Below are positions 1 through 11,700 of a stretch of 64,000 nt of DNA, piece after piece. Source of the DNA: Euwallacea fornicatus (taxonomy: Eukaryota; Arthropoda; Insecta; Coleoptera; Curculionidae). The position numbers and the translations under genes are program-made. Location of the stretch: positions 1,240,001-1,304,000 of the forward strand of contig NC_089542.1 in NCBI RefSeq assembly GCF_040115645.1, given 5' to 3'. The notes under the pieces were generated by a model that was given only the letters and a program-made list of their open reading frames with translations, did no database searches and had not been told where the DNA came from. Position 1 is the first letter of the stretch; each line of letters starts with the position of its first letter.

Positions 1-271
1 GCATCCCCAAGAAAGAAGTATTTACAGGAAATCGCTTTTCATTTTTAGCAATAGCGGCATGAACGTCCACCCGACTTGTCGTCATGACGACCTGACTTTC
101 GAAGGGCCTCATTGAAAACCGCTCGCCCTCAGATCGCTCTTTGTCCCTTCTTTTTTACTTTATTTTTGCAGAATTCAATGCAATCGGTATAAAAGTGGGC
201 AAATCATGATATGTTTAATTCGCACCCAAGTAAAAAAAGAGATTCGAGCAAATATTTGTTTATCTTTACAG

Positions 272-2430
272 TCCCAAACGTTCCTCCACGAGCCCAGCGT
301 GTACACCCTGTACAAAAGGGGGGACGAAGCGATTTTACGCAGTATAGTCGGCAATTCTTCCTTGGAACCAGCATCGAAAAGCGCCATTTTCGATTCCCTA
401 TCGGCTCGAGACCATAGGCGGCGAATCAACGACTCCCTGTTGAAACAATTACAAACAATCAAGTACAATGCCACACATTGTAAGTATTTTAAGTTTAACA
501 AAACGCTCGTACTTCCGGGTACTTAACTAATGCGAATGAGTGAACACTGAGGAATTTTTGAAAAGTTCGAAGGGCCTCGTTGACCCTGTTTTTAAGGCCC
601 GATGAATAGTCGAGTGAAAGCCTCTGCTCGAAGTTAATTGACTCGTTAGGGCGATAAAAGAGCCTAATCCAACCCTAATTGCTCTGAAATGGAGACAAAG
701 GGTTTGTTATGCGGTGTGGATGGATTTCGGAATCGGAAATTGAGAGAAAAGGCCATAAATTTCGTACCGTGCAGTTCGATTGGCACAAATAATGTGTTTA
801 ATTATGATGAAAGGAACCCTTTTTTCCTATGATCCTAGATATAATTAATACGGTGTGTTCAAAATTTCAAAAAAAACCAAAGCAATAAATATTATGTCCA
901 TTTCCAGAACAAGTTTTTCAATTTTTTCCGCCACCTACCACCTTTGGCCGATGCCACATTTACCCGAGTTTACCCTATATCCTCTGTCTTCTCTCTCAGA
1001 TGGAAATCGAGAGCTTGAGGATATCTACCCTGCCGAACTATGGCGTTTCGAAGAAAAATACGAGAGCACCACCAACGTCCTCGGCTTGGTTACTTTTTCC
1101 ATTGTCTTTGGTATTGCCATGGGCCAGCTGGGCGAAAAAGGCAAGGTGCTCCTGGAGTTCTTCCACGCTCTCACCGAAGCCATGATGATAATCACCAGTT
1201 GGGTCATTTGGTACGTTCCCCTTGCGTTAGTGCGAGCTCAAAAATTACCCATTTTTCCCATCAGGCTGTCACCGATGGGGGTCTTCTTCCTCGTGGTAGC
1301 TAAAGTCCTCGAAATTGCCAGCTTCGCCGATTTAGTGGGCCGGCTCGGGCTCTACTTCATGACCGTGCTCTTAGGACTATTTATCCATGGCTTCATCACC
1401 CTCTCCATCATCTATTTCATCGTTCTCAGGAGGCTTCCTTTCAAGATCATCGGACAACTGAGTCAAGTTCTGGTCACTGCTTTCGGAACTGCTTCCAGGT
1501 GAGTCTAGAATATTGTCTGGTAGCCCAGTGATAATTGTCGGGGTGTAGTTCAGCCACCATGCCCATCACCATCCAAACCATGGATAAAATGGGTTTGGAT
1601 CCCAGAGTGACGAGGTTCGTCATTCCTATTGGAGCTACCATTAACATGGACGGTACCGCTCTCTACGAAGCAGTGGCAGCTATCTTCATAGCACAGCTTA
1701 ACAATATCGACTTGGGTTTTGGAAAGACTATTGCCGTCTGGTATGAGTATTTGTTTCAGTAACTTCTAAAAGTTATAATCATTTTAATACAGCTTGACTG
1801 CCACTGCGGCCAGTATAGGAGCAGCAGGGATCCCCCAGGCAGGATTGGTCACCATGGTCATGGTCCTAGACACCGTGGGCCTGCCCGCCGATGCGGTCAT
1901 CAACATCATTGCAGTTGATTGGCTCTTGTAAGCACTAAACTAATAATATAGCAGCAAGTCCTACAGTAAGGTATCTAACTGAACGACCACGAGGCCTGTC
2001 AAGTGTAGTCCTAAGTCAGCGAAGACGATGGAGAAAACCGATAGATGTAGAAAATATTAGATGTTCCATTATCATTTGAACATTTTTGTAACGCTTAAAA
2101 GTGCAACTTACGTTCTAAACATTAAGGAGTCATAGATAAATCTCAAAAATTCTCAGTAACTCATGAGAACTCATTGATCTTGATTCAATATTGGTTTCCG
2201 AATTAACTATGTGTCGCAATGGACATTTCGGACAATATTAAAATTGAGACATTCTGTTTAGGGATCGCTTCAGGACAACAATAAACGTCATGTGCGACTG
2301 TTTGGGAGCCCGACTAGTCGACCTGCTCAGTATGGGAGAGTTAGGGGGCGTGGTGGTCACGAATAAAGACAGACTGAACGCGGAGCCCCACGAACTGACA
2401 GAGATCACCAAAGCTGACCAGCACTCGTAA
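272..2430 (+). CDS. Excitatory amino-acid transporter, SLC1 family (5' part lies outside the window)
   Basis: Sodium-coupled plasma-membrane transporter of acidic amino acids; in insects the family clears glutamate/aspartate around neurons and glia. Exons joined by splice sites and phase: 272-479, 1000-1210, 1265-1498, 1549-1740, 1793-1927 and 2262-2430 (382 aa seen). The first exon encodes the extracellular loop before TM4 and carries N-glycosylation sequons (NDS, NAT). Then follow the HP1 serine motif SSSATMPITI, the TM7 sodium motif NMDGT, the HP2 loop AAGIPQAGLV and TM8 DRFRTTINV. The Asp, Arg and Asn of TM8 that set acidic-substrate specificity and coupling are kept. TM8 continues VMCDCLGA, where relatives usually have Gly and Ser at the two Cys positions. 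The N-terminal TM segments are missing because the gene starts before base 1. Introns are 50-54 nt apart from two longer ones. Family assignment is secure; which insect EAAT paralogue it is cannot be decided here. Confidence 0.93.
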
Positions 2431-2474
2431 AGGTGTCGTATAAATGTAGCCGTTAAGGAGCGTGGTCTGACGAT

Positions 2475-2480
2475 AATAAA
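2475..2480 (+). promoter_or_regulatory. Poly(A) signal of the SLC1 transporter gene
   Basis: Canonical AATAAA 45 nt after the transporter stop codon, with T- and GT-rich sequence downstream. It is the only good signal close behind the stop. Confidence 0.6.
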
Positions 2481-5060
2481 ACTATGTAGCAGTAGATGTT
2501 ATGAATTTAATAAGTGTTTGGTCCTCGTTTCTGTTCCATCTTACATCTTTCCTCCGAGTTGATGTGATTATTGTCACGTGTATTAGTAATTGCATTTTTG
2601 TCGTTATTATTGTGAATTCTTTGTTAAAACGAAGCAAAGGAACTTCCTACTAATATTGGTTTGTAGTAACACCCTGATCCGAGATTTTAACAATATTATG
2701 GGAAGTTCCTTTAACTGCTTTATTTATTATTCCTTCATTTTGCCTTTCTCTTAAAACATAAAAATAACATGGCCTTCGACTCTCCTCAATTTTATATTTA
2801 TTTAAGTTGAATATACGCGCTTTTGCATGGCCTAGCTAATAATAATAACATTAATGATAATAGTATTCTAATTTTAATTAATAGCGGATGTCTTACTTTC
2901 CGAATATTAAAAAGGAAGTAGCCAGAGTAAGCCAATAGTTCGTCTTCATACATATCTACGCATTCCCCTAACGACGCCTTTTTACCAATCACCGCGCCTG
3001 TACCAACAAGCCACTCCCCCCGATCTAATGAAAGCGGCGTGAACTTACCGACGCGTCAGTCGCGTAAGCAATTTTATAAGAGTGAGAGGAGTGGCTCGTT
3101 GGCAGCTACGCAGGAGATTGGTCGAAACCGTCTCTAACCACAACTTCTTTTCAAACATCTACCCACAAGACACTCCTCCTACTCTCTGTATCGCCTAGCA
3201 AAATGGCCAATATTGGTGTATTTGATATATTAGAGGACAATATTTAACCTTAGATAATCGAGTAATTTGTTAGTTGTTCATGTTGACTGTTGGTATATAT
3301 TAGGGTATATCAAAATGCGATTAAGGAACGCTCTTTAATCGCACATATATTGTTTAATGTTATAATGCATGAAGTGAATTAACTAGTAAATTAAGGGATA
3401 AGTGGCACATAACACGGCAAAAATTGTATTAATATTTGTTTAAGTTATCAGAAAGGCAAATTTTTCCTTTTCCGTCTTCTAACTCCTGAAATATGCAATT
3501 ATTAATTTATCTCAAACTTGAATGTTATAATATTCAAATTAAGCTCAGTTTTCATTATTAATTCTTTTAACCAAATCTTACAATAAAACAGAATTTTGGG
3601 ACCAATACATTTTCTGTAAGTATACCTTATTTAGTCTTAGACTGCCAGAATGAATAACAATTAATAATATATATTTTAATTTATAATAACTTGTTGTTAA
3701 ATTTACCATCTACATTAAGTTTGTCTCGTTATTTGAATTAAGTTTATGATCAGATAATATGTCATCAAATATAAATAGACATTGTTGCTTGTTTTCTTTT
3801 TTATCTTTTGATAATAATTATCGTATAAATATAGATAATTAGAAAATAAATTTATATGTTATAATTATACAGACTGCCGTATTTTAATTCCGAGTTAAAT
3901 TATGCAAATTCCGAATAAAATCGGTGATAATCAAGTTTTGAAGGCCAATAACAACCACAAAAAAAAAGGATTATTTTACATTTAAACCCAATTGAAAACA
4001 AACTGATTTGAGTTGGTTTGTGTATATTGGCCCCAAAAAGTGAATCCAGCATCATGCAAAAAAAGCGCTTTTGCGAGCAGTTTGGAAATGACGCGCTATT
4101 TGAACGACGCCACTGAACAACCTTTCGAGTATTTTCATGTTTTACTTTAACTTACAAATTCCTTGAAAACGATGATTCTGTGCGGTTTATAAATCCCCGA
4201 CATATCGACGATCAAGTTGTAAAAGGGCAAAAATATGTAAGTACCTCTATTTTCATTCCACTTATTAAATGGTCCTTGTTATGTTTGAATATTCGATTTT
4301 AACCTTTTCAGCATGTCTCCTCGACGAAATGAAAAAGAGGTGAATAGAAGAAAAATGAATATTTCGCGATTACCAAAATATTTTTAATTCATGGGCATGG
4401 TAAACCTTTTCAGAAAAATTCCAAAAGTTCCGTGATTTTGAAGCTACGCGAAAACCAAAGAAGCAATTTTCTTATTGAGATCCATGAGGCACAAATTTTT
4501 CAGTATTTCGAATTTTACATGTTTCAAATCTTCCATGTATTCAACATCTGCTTCTGAACATGTGTTAAAAATCAGTAGCGTGCCGCTAGGGAATTCAACA
4601 TTTATCGCTACATTTCGATACTTCTAACATTTAACTCAACATTTCATTGTCAAAATATTTCTATTTTTATCGGTCCAATTTCAAGTTTTCCTTAGGATCT
4701 AATTTTGAAATTGTCTTAAACGCAGTGGCGTTCCCGAAGCACCCAACACTGTCGGAATATGACCCACTACCAAACTAGCCCTAGTACCATTTCTAGTACC
4801 ATTCTCTCGCCAATTTTTTCCTTGCAACAGGAAGCAATCATGGAGTCGTTTATTCTTGTGATTGTGCGAAGAAAAAAAGCGATTGTGTCACAAATAAGGA
4901 GCAGATCGGATTCCGACGAGGCCCACATATTAATACACCGCCGTCCCAGTAAAGTACGCGGTTGAGTTGCCGTTAGTGTCCAGTCGTACTGCCGCTACGC
5001 ATCACCCGTCGATCGCGTCTTAAGTTCACCTCGGCCAAGGAAAAGTAAGAGCAAGCGAAG
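2481..5060. other. Intergenic region between transporter and thrombospondin genes
   Basis: AT-rich, with no coding sequence that I recognise. It holds a 15-bp-armed inverted repeat at 3003-3102. The last 150 bases before the thrombospondin ATG are richer in G+C and CpG and probably contain its promoter and 5' leader. No clear TATA box is visible there. Confidence 0.5.
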
Positions 5061-8000
5061 ATGAGTTTCGGGCCCTTAAGGTCCATCCTTATCCTGCTGC
5101 TGGGGGCCGCTTTGCTGGTGGACGCAGTATCCCTCGATTATGGTAAGTCAGAGAAAGGCAAAAGTCTTAAGTAATAGTTAAACATGAAAATTTTAAATTT
5201 AGTAAATAACATAAATACAACATTTGAGCAACGGCAGTCGCCCTTTTTTTCCCTCTAGTTTTTCAGTAGGTCATGAAAAATTTACCATTCATTGACGTAA
5301 AATCCCTATTTACGTATACTTCTTAATTTCGAACACCTTCAGGTAACAGATAATTTTGAGATCTCTAATCTTAATAATGGGAGGATTTCTAGTATTAGCA
5401 CCTCTAAATAACGGACCCTCTATAAAGCGGTAGGAAACACACTTCTTTTCACCGAGATATCGAAATTGTGTGAATTTGTATCTTAATAGTGGACAGACTA
5501 GCCGACATCTGTTGCTCTGATCCGTTGCTGCACGTGCCAGTTTTGAAATTCGGGTGAACTTTATGGTGCTGTATTGCTAGTTTTACCCCATTGCAGCTGA
5601 GCTGGGTTTAAAGGGAGCGATTAAAAATTGAAATTTAAGAAAAATAATTCGTTAATGCATTTTCGAGAGTTTCAGAAGCGCCCGAAAAAGTAAAATTTTA
5701 AGTTAATAAAGTGCTGACTGCATCTCTAAGTTTGAAAATTATTCTTGGGGTTCCAGTAATTTGAATATCGCAAAAAATGTATCTCGTGGTGTGCCTGAAT
5801 GAAAAGCAGAATTATTTCACGATGACGAGAAAAAAGTGAAACAAAATACTGTTAAAAGACTATTGCGGGTTATTTCAAATAAATTATAGGAATTTTAGTT
5901 CATGATTTTCCGAATTAATATGATAAAATATTTTTATTTCGTAAGCATAATTAGGTGCGATAAAAGCCAACTTAATCCCAGGACTTTTTGGTAGATTACG
6001 AGATCGACATTTAATTTAAACATAAAAAAAAAACTGAGAGAGATTTTTCACAGATGAAAAATCGTTGACGCCCAGTTTCTCTTTAACGTGATTTGTTTTA
6101 TATTCTTAAACAAAGAAGTCTGTCGGAAGCTCCGTGTGGGTTCAGTAAAAAGTTTCATCAGCAGCATGTATTCAAATGTTTTGGCATATCAATCCTGTAC
6201 TCAAGTAACAATTTGCAACATTATAAAAAGTCACGGCACTGAGACGATGAGGAATATGATGGTGCCCATGTAGGCGTATCAGACTTCACAGATGCCTCAC
6301 ATGGAAATTTGTGTAATTTATGACAAATTAAGTTGCTAATGAAACTGGCTTCTGAATTATTTATTTAAATTTTAAGAGACGAGAATTTTCGAAAAACATA
6401 TTTTTGTTCCAATAACAGTTGAACCGTCTTCGTTGCCAAACTAACTCGGGTAAGTCGGGGAAGCACTTGAACATTGGCTATTACGCGGATAGTCCCAGAA
6501 GTACCCGACCTAATACGTAAAGGAAAAAAAATGGGAAAGTATTACGTTATTTCTCAAGATGGTCCCTTTTGAGATTGTCGCGCTTTTCCCAGCGGTATCT
6601 TCTACATCCTACTTGTATTAGGAAGCTTCGAGTGTTTCAAAGTAGACATCAACCATACGCTCCACCTATTCATTATTGGCAGATTTGTTTCCACCGAGCC
6701 ATTTTTTTCAAGTTTGGAAATAGAAAATAATCCGAGGGGGCCAAATCTGGCGAATAGGGCGGTTGAGGAAAAAGTTCTGGAAAACAGCTTCAAAACAACC
6801 ACAAGTCAACGGAACGTCCTCAGACTTTAACCATAAGCTATTTAAGTTTAAGTCTATGTAATATAAGCACGTTTTATAAAAAATAAAAAAACACTATATG
6901 TCGGATCGGGCATTTCTGGACCTATCCTCGTAAGTACACGTAACCGAACTAGTCACGATGACTGAATTTTTTAATGAGTAATCTGCCTACTTGAGTCATT
7001 ACCATAAGACCTTGTTCTAATCAATGGGCGGCTTTTCGCAAAACAATATACACGCTCCTTGTAGATGCACGACGAAATGACACACATCCATTTTTTTTCT
7101 TCTCGGTAAAGTGGAAACAGGGCCGGCATTATGAGGTAATCAGGATCGATTTATGTGACATACAAAATAATACGTCTGCCCCAGAGCGATGCTTATTCGT
7201 ATGTATATCATGCATAATGGGAATTAGCCAAATATAGTAAAGTCAGAGAAAATGGTAAAGAACTACTTGCTTGGTTGATATTGTTTCACTAACCCAGTTT
7301 ATTTAGAAGTTTTTTCAGTCTCTAAGGAGCCTACAGCTCGGCTAACAACGCTGTGCTTAACAGCCGCATTAGAATTATTAATAGAAAAAAAACGAATTAT
7401 TATTAAAGGAAGAGAGATTTTAGGAACGCTAATAGGCAGTGAGGACAGGTTTATTGAATCCTTATGTCCAAGAATATCACGGCTCAGTTCTAAAATCGGG
7501 AAATGAGATAGATGTTTCCACTTACAAAAAAGTGCTTTTACTTTGGTTATTAAAATATTTTAGATCATTCATGTGTCCACAAATTAAAATGCAAATATAG
7601 TTTATGCGGAATGGCGACCACATGGTACCTGTCGGAAATAACCCACAGTAGCCTTGAAGGATGGAAGCGAATTTGACAGTAGTGGGTTGTTGTAATACGT
7701 GATCTTATTAAGTTGCAAAAAAATTTATTACTGTTGATGGGTCTTAATCCTCATTATGTCCAATTTGGAAAGCGTTGAGATGATTCTCGTTAAGATCCAG
7801 ATTTTTAAAACTATTTAAAGCACATTACTACGAACAGAAACGGAAACTACTAGAGGAATTTATAGTTTTATACAAAATTATTGCTAATTTAGAAGTCTCT
7901 AACGTGGCTCCATTGACGTAGAACGTAAGCAGTTTTATAATCCCACAATGAATATCAATTATCAACATCAATATTGCTGTAAAATTCGTTTAGGATTTAC

Positions 8001-8756
8001 CTTTCGTTGTAGCAGGTTTTGCAACCTTAAATATTTTAATACAAAATCTAACATTATTTTATGGTTCTTTCTGTCCGAACCCAAGCCATCTGACAAATTT
8101 GAAACGACTTAGGTGTATTGAGTCTAAACTTTACTGAATAAAATTTGGAGTTCAAAAATTGAGATTCGAAGCCACGCTACTGCCTTAAGTAAAGAAGAAT
8201 GCGCGAGAGCATTCTGGGATTTAAGAGGCGATTTTGTCAAATCAGGGCCGTAGCAAACACAGCTAAGAACCAAGTTAAAAAAAGCAAAATGTCATGGCCA
8301 ATATCTATTATTTTTTATAAATGCAATTCCTATTTTTTTTTTTTTAATTAATGTAATTCAGCCCACGCCACTGTGTTAAGTGGAACTTGACACTATATAC
8401 AATGCGCTACGAAATTTGATGCCTTGGTCGGTATTTACGTTCGCGAATAGATTAATTTTTTGCCAGATGTATTTTATTTCATTCCCCTGCCATCCACTCT
8501 GTTCGCATTGATTCACACCCCGGATTTAAGATCTAAGCAAAATGGTTTGCAATGCAAGTAAGCAATAAAACTGTAAATTTCCATTTTGCAAATTTACTGC
8601 TTAGTTCACATCCATTACACCTACCTCTGACTAAGCGCTGAAAGTTCGAAACTTGAACTATTTCTCGTAAAAAATAGATCTCTTATTCAATCGAATAAGC
8701 GAAACATCAACGAGCGATCGGATCCATTCGCGGCAAAAACCTAAGACCCTTTGAAT

Positions 8757-8797
<41 letters not shown>

Positions 8798-11700
8798 GAA
8801 AACAGTGACGTATCAAACCTAGTTAGAGAAATGGTTAAAAAAATAGAAAAAAATACAAATCAAAATTATGCTTCGTAAGATCCATTTGATGAAATTTCGA
8901 AAAGGCAAAACACCCGAATGTTAATTATTTTTAATATTGAATATTGTTGTAAAATTCAACAACATTTTTATATGCTTCGATATTATCCTCATTATTGTGT
9001 CTATACGTGCAGTTAGCAATTCATAAAGTGCTGTTTGCTGTGGATTTATCGTAAGCCTCCAATACTGCTGACGATGAAAAATTAATCTATTTTGAATAAC
9101 TACTGTTCGTTATGGAAAAACTGCACGTATCTATTTAACAATCTGCGTATCAATTCTCCATGGTAAAACTATATACTCCACAGATGCGGAAATATTCTAA
9201 ATTTTAAGTGACACACATTTCCTTTCCATTAACCCGAAAGGCAACCTTGAAATTTCACTTTGTTATGTGAGTCCATATCGGTTACGCTCTATCAATAGTA
9301 CGCATTTGGACTGAGTCCAAGTTACGTAAATCGTATCGTGAAAATGAAAAAAAATCGATTAGTATCATTAGTAATTATTGAGGAGAATCGTGATGGCTTA
9401 AAAATGTTTAAAAATCGTAATTTTTTTTAATAAACTCAAACTTAAAATAGAATTTAATAATCTTAACAAATACCAAATAACCATAAATCAGGTGAAAAAA
9501 CAGGAAACACTTAGACCCACTGTAAGATTTATTAGTGACAACCATGTCGGAAACGTACGTGGGTCAGAATGGTGCTGGGCCTCTGCCAAGATTTGATTCA
9601 GTGATTCGGTGGGATTTCTACGAGCACCGTAAAATATTTTTTTTTCTAATTAGTGCAGCTAAAAATAACAAAAATGGGAGATTATTAAACACGAGTAAAA
9701 ATGAATCACGCGTTATTGAATTCCGTAAGGTATCACGTATGGGTACGCGCAGATGTTCACCCATGGGCGCTTATTTAGAGCAATCACCCGTGACACACCC
9801 GTTTTGGGCCTTTATAACCATAACAAATTACACGGTAATCAGCAATAATTGACCTCGTTGTGAGACCATATGGGCGCGTTTAAATATCAAATTTTCTCAT
9901 TGTAGAAATCACCAAAGACTTGGAAGAAGTCATCAAGCAAGACACCTTCATCCTGTCCATCAAACACATCAGACCAAAGAAGCGCTCTAGAGGTGCATTA
10001 GAAACACTCTTCTCGGTGGATTTCCCTGGGGCTGAAAACAAGTTTTCCTTGCTGCTTGATAGGAAGACTAAAAGAGGTCAGGCTCATTAGGCAACTCCTA
10101 ACGGGGACACTCGAAATAGATATCAACACCTGTCTAACTAAAAATACTGCACACTTGAGAAACCCAATTTGAAGTCTTAGTTTAATATATTTTCATGTCC
10201 AGGAAATTTTATTTTTCTGCCCACATATAGTAATTGTGCAGACCTTGGAAGAGAGCCGGAACAGGGAGCAACATTTCACAGTAGACGTCCTTCATGAGGA
10301 CAGTCCGATCAAGTCCCTCATCTTGACGGTCAACCAGTCCCAACCGACCGCTCATGCCAATCTATATATCGATTGTGTTGCCTACGGCATGGTGGCTACG
10401 CCCAAATCAATGCGAGATATGTTTGAAGGCATGAGACAACCTTCACTGGAAGTTGTGAGTATCAAGGAGAGCCAGTTATCATCTTTTAAAATGTATGCGA
10501 GAAATAAGGATAGATTGTGATCTCTATCAGAAAAATACATTTAAGTATCTCAACATGGGAGTCCAACATTTGGTCCTGAGATAGCAGCAATGCTGTTCAC
10601 AGCAACTATGTCGAGCTACGTTTGCAGTAACAAATTGCAGAAATTATTATTAATATTTCTTTGGCCCACGCAAGACTTGAAAACCCTCAAAAACGGTGAC
10701 CACATAATGCTGCGGGGTTACTGTTATTTTGCAGAAGTCTCGTAATACTCGTCACTCTTGACCCTATTCAAAATTATTTTTATAGTTCCATGAAAGAAAG
10801 TATCACATGGAGGTAGATGGGCACCGAGATTTGCGAGCGGTGTTGAGTAGAAACGAGTGCCCTCTTCCCATAGAGAAAAACTACGACTTGGAATTTAGCC
10901 ACGATCTGGCCCTGACCAACTCCTTAAAGGACGACCCAAATATACAATCTCAAGAGCCGCACGGCGGGTCGTACCCTTCTGATTATCGTGGAGACATCCC
11001 CTTGGTGTCAACCCTGGATGATGGTAAAATCTACCAAATTGAACTGGCGATTACAATATAAAATTCGCTTTACAGTGGGCTTAATCAACTCCATCAACCA
11101 TCTAATTAAAGTAGTCAACTTAGAGGTGCAAAAGTGTCAAGGCCAGGCTGAGGCTTTCGACAAACTGCGTCGCCTCATTGAAGAGTGCGAGCTTTGTACC
11201 AAACCTCAGCCACCAATGCGACCCTCTTGCGCCACTCATCCCCCAGGGTGTGCCGCTGGAGTGCGATGTTACGACACCCCTGATGGTCCCCGTTGTGGCT
11301 CCTGTCCGCGGGGTTACCTTGGAGACGGTAGGTTCCCCACTTTTCATTAATTGTACCGTAGTAACTACATGTACCTTGATTATAGGTTATACTTGCACCC
11401 CTGGCAGGACCTGCGCAGAACGGCCCTGTTTCGCCGGAGTGGAGTGCAGGGATACGTCAACAGGGTATCAGTGCGGCGCATGTCCAGATGGTTACGAAGG
11501 AAATGGCGAGGATTGCCGTCGCAGGAACCCTTGCGAGTATAATCCATGCGCCCCAGGTAGGAATCCTTCCGATTACAAAAGCCCCTATTACTGAATAACA
11601 TAAGCGTGGAGTGTGAGTTACTTAGTCATGGAATAGTAAATAAAACGCAGAATTTTTATTATTTGACACATAACTAATTGCTTAGATTATATGCTAAAAG

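Larger units (their letters stand above)
5143..9905 (+). other. First intron of thrombospondin
   Basis: A 4.8-kb AT-rich intron. It contains a decayed mariner transposase end (6600-6830, minus) and a run of 38 T at 8758-8795. Short open frames inside it look random. I see no nested gene. Confidence 0.7.

Noticed and set aside
1..271. Upstream exon of the SLC1 transporter or a non-coding RNA
   Set aside because: No transmembrane-like coding frame with matching splice sites is visible; the previous exon is probably outside the window. No tRNA or rRNA was recognised anywhere.
9535..9852. 105-codon open frame just upstream of thrombospondin exon 2
   Set aside because: It cannot be joined in phase to the signal-peptide exon, and the composition looks random.
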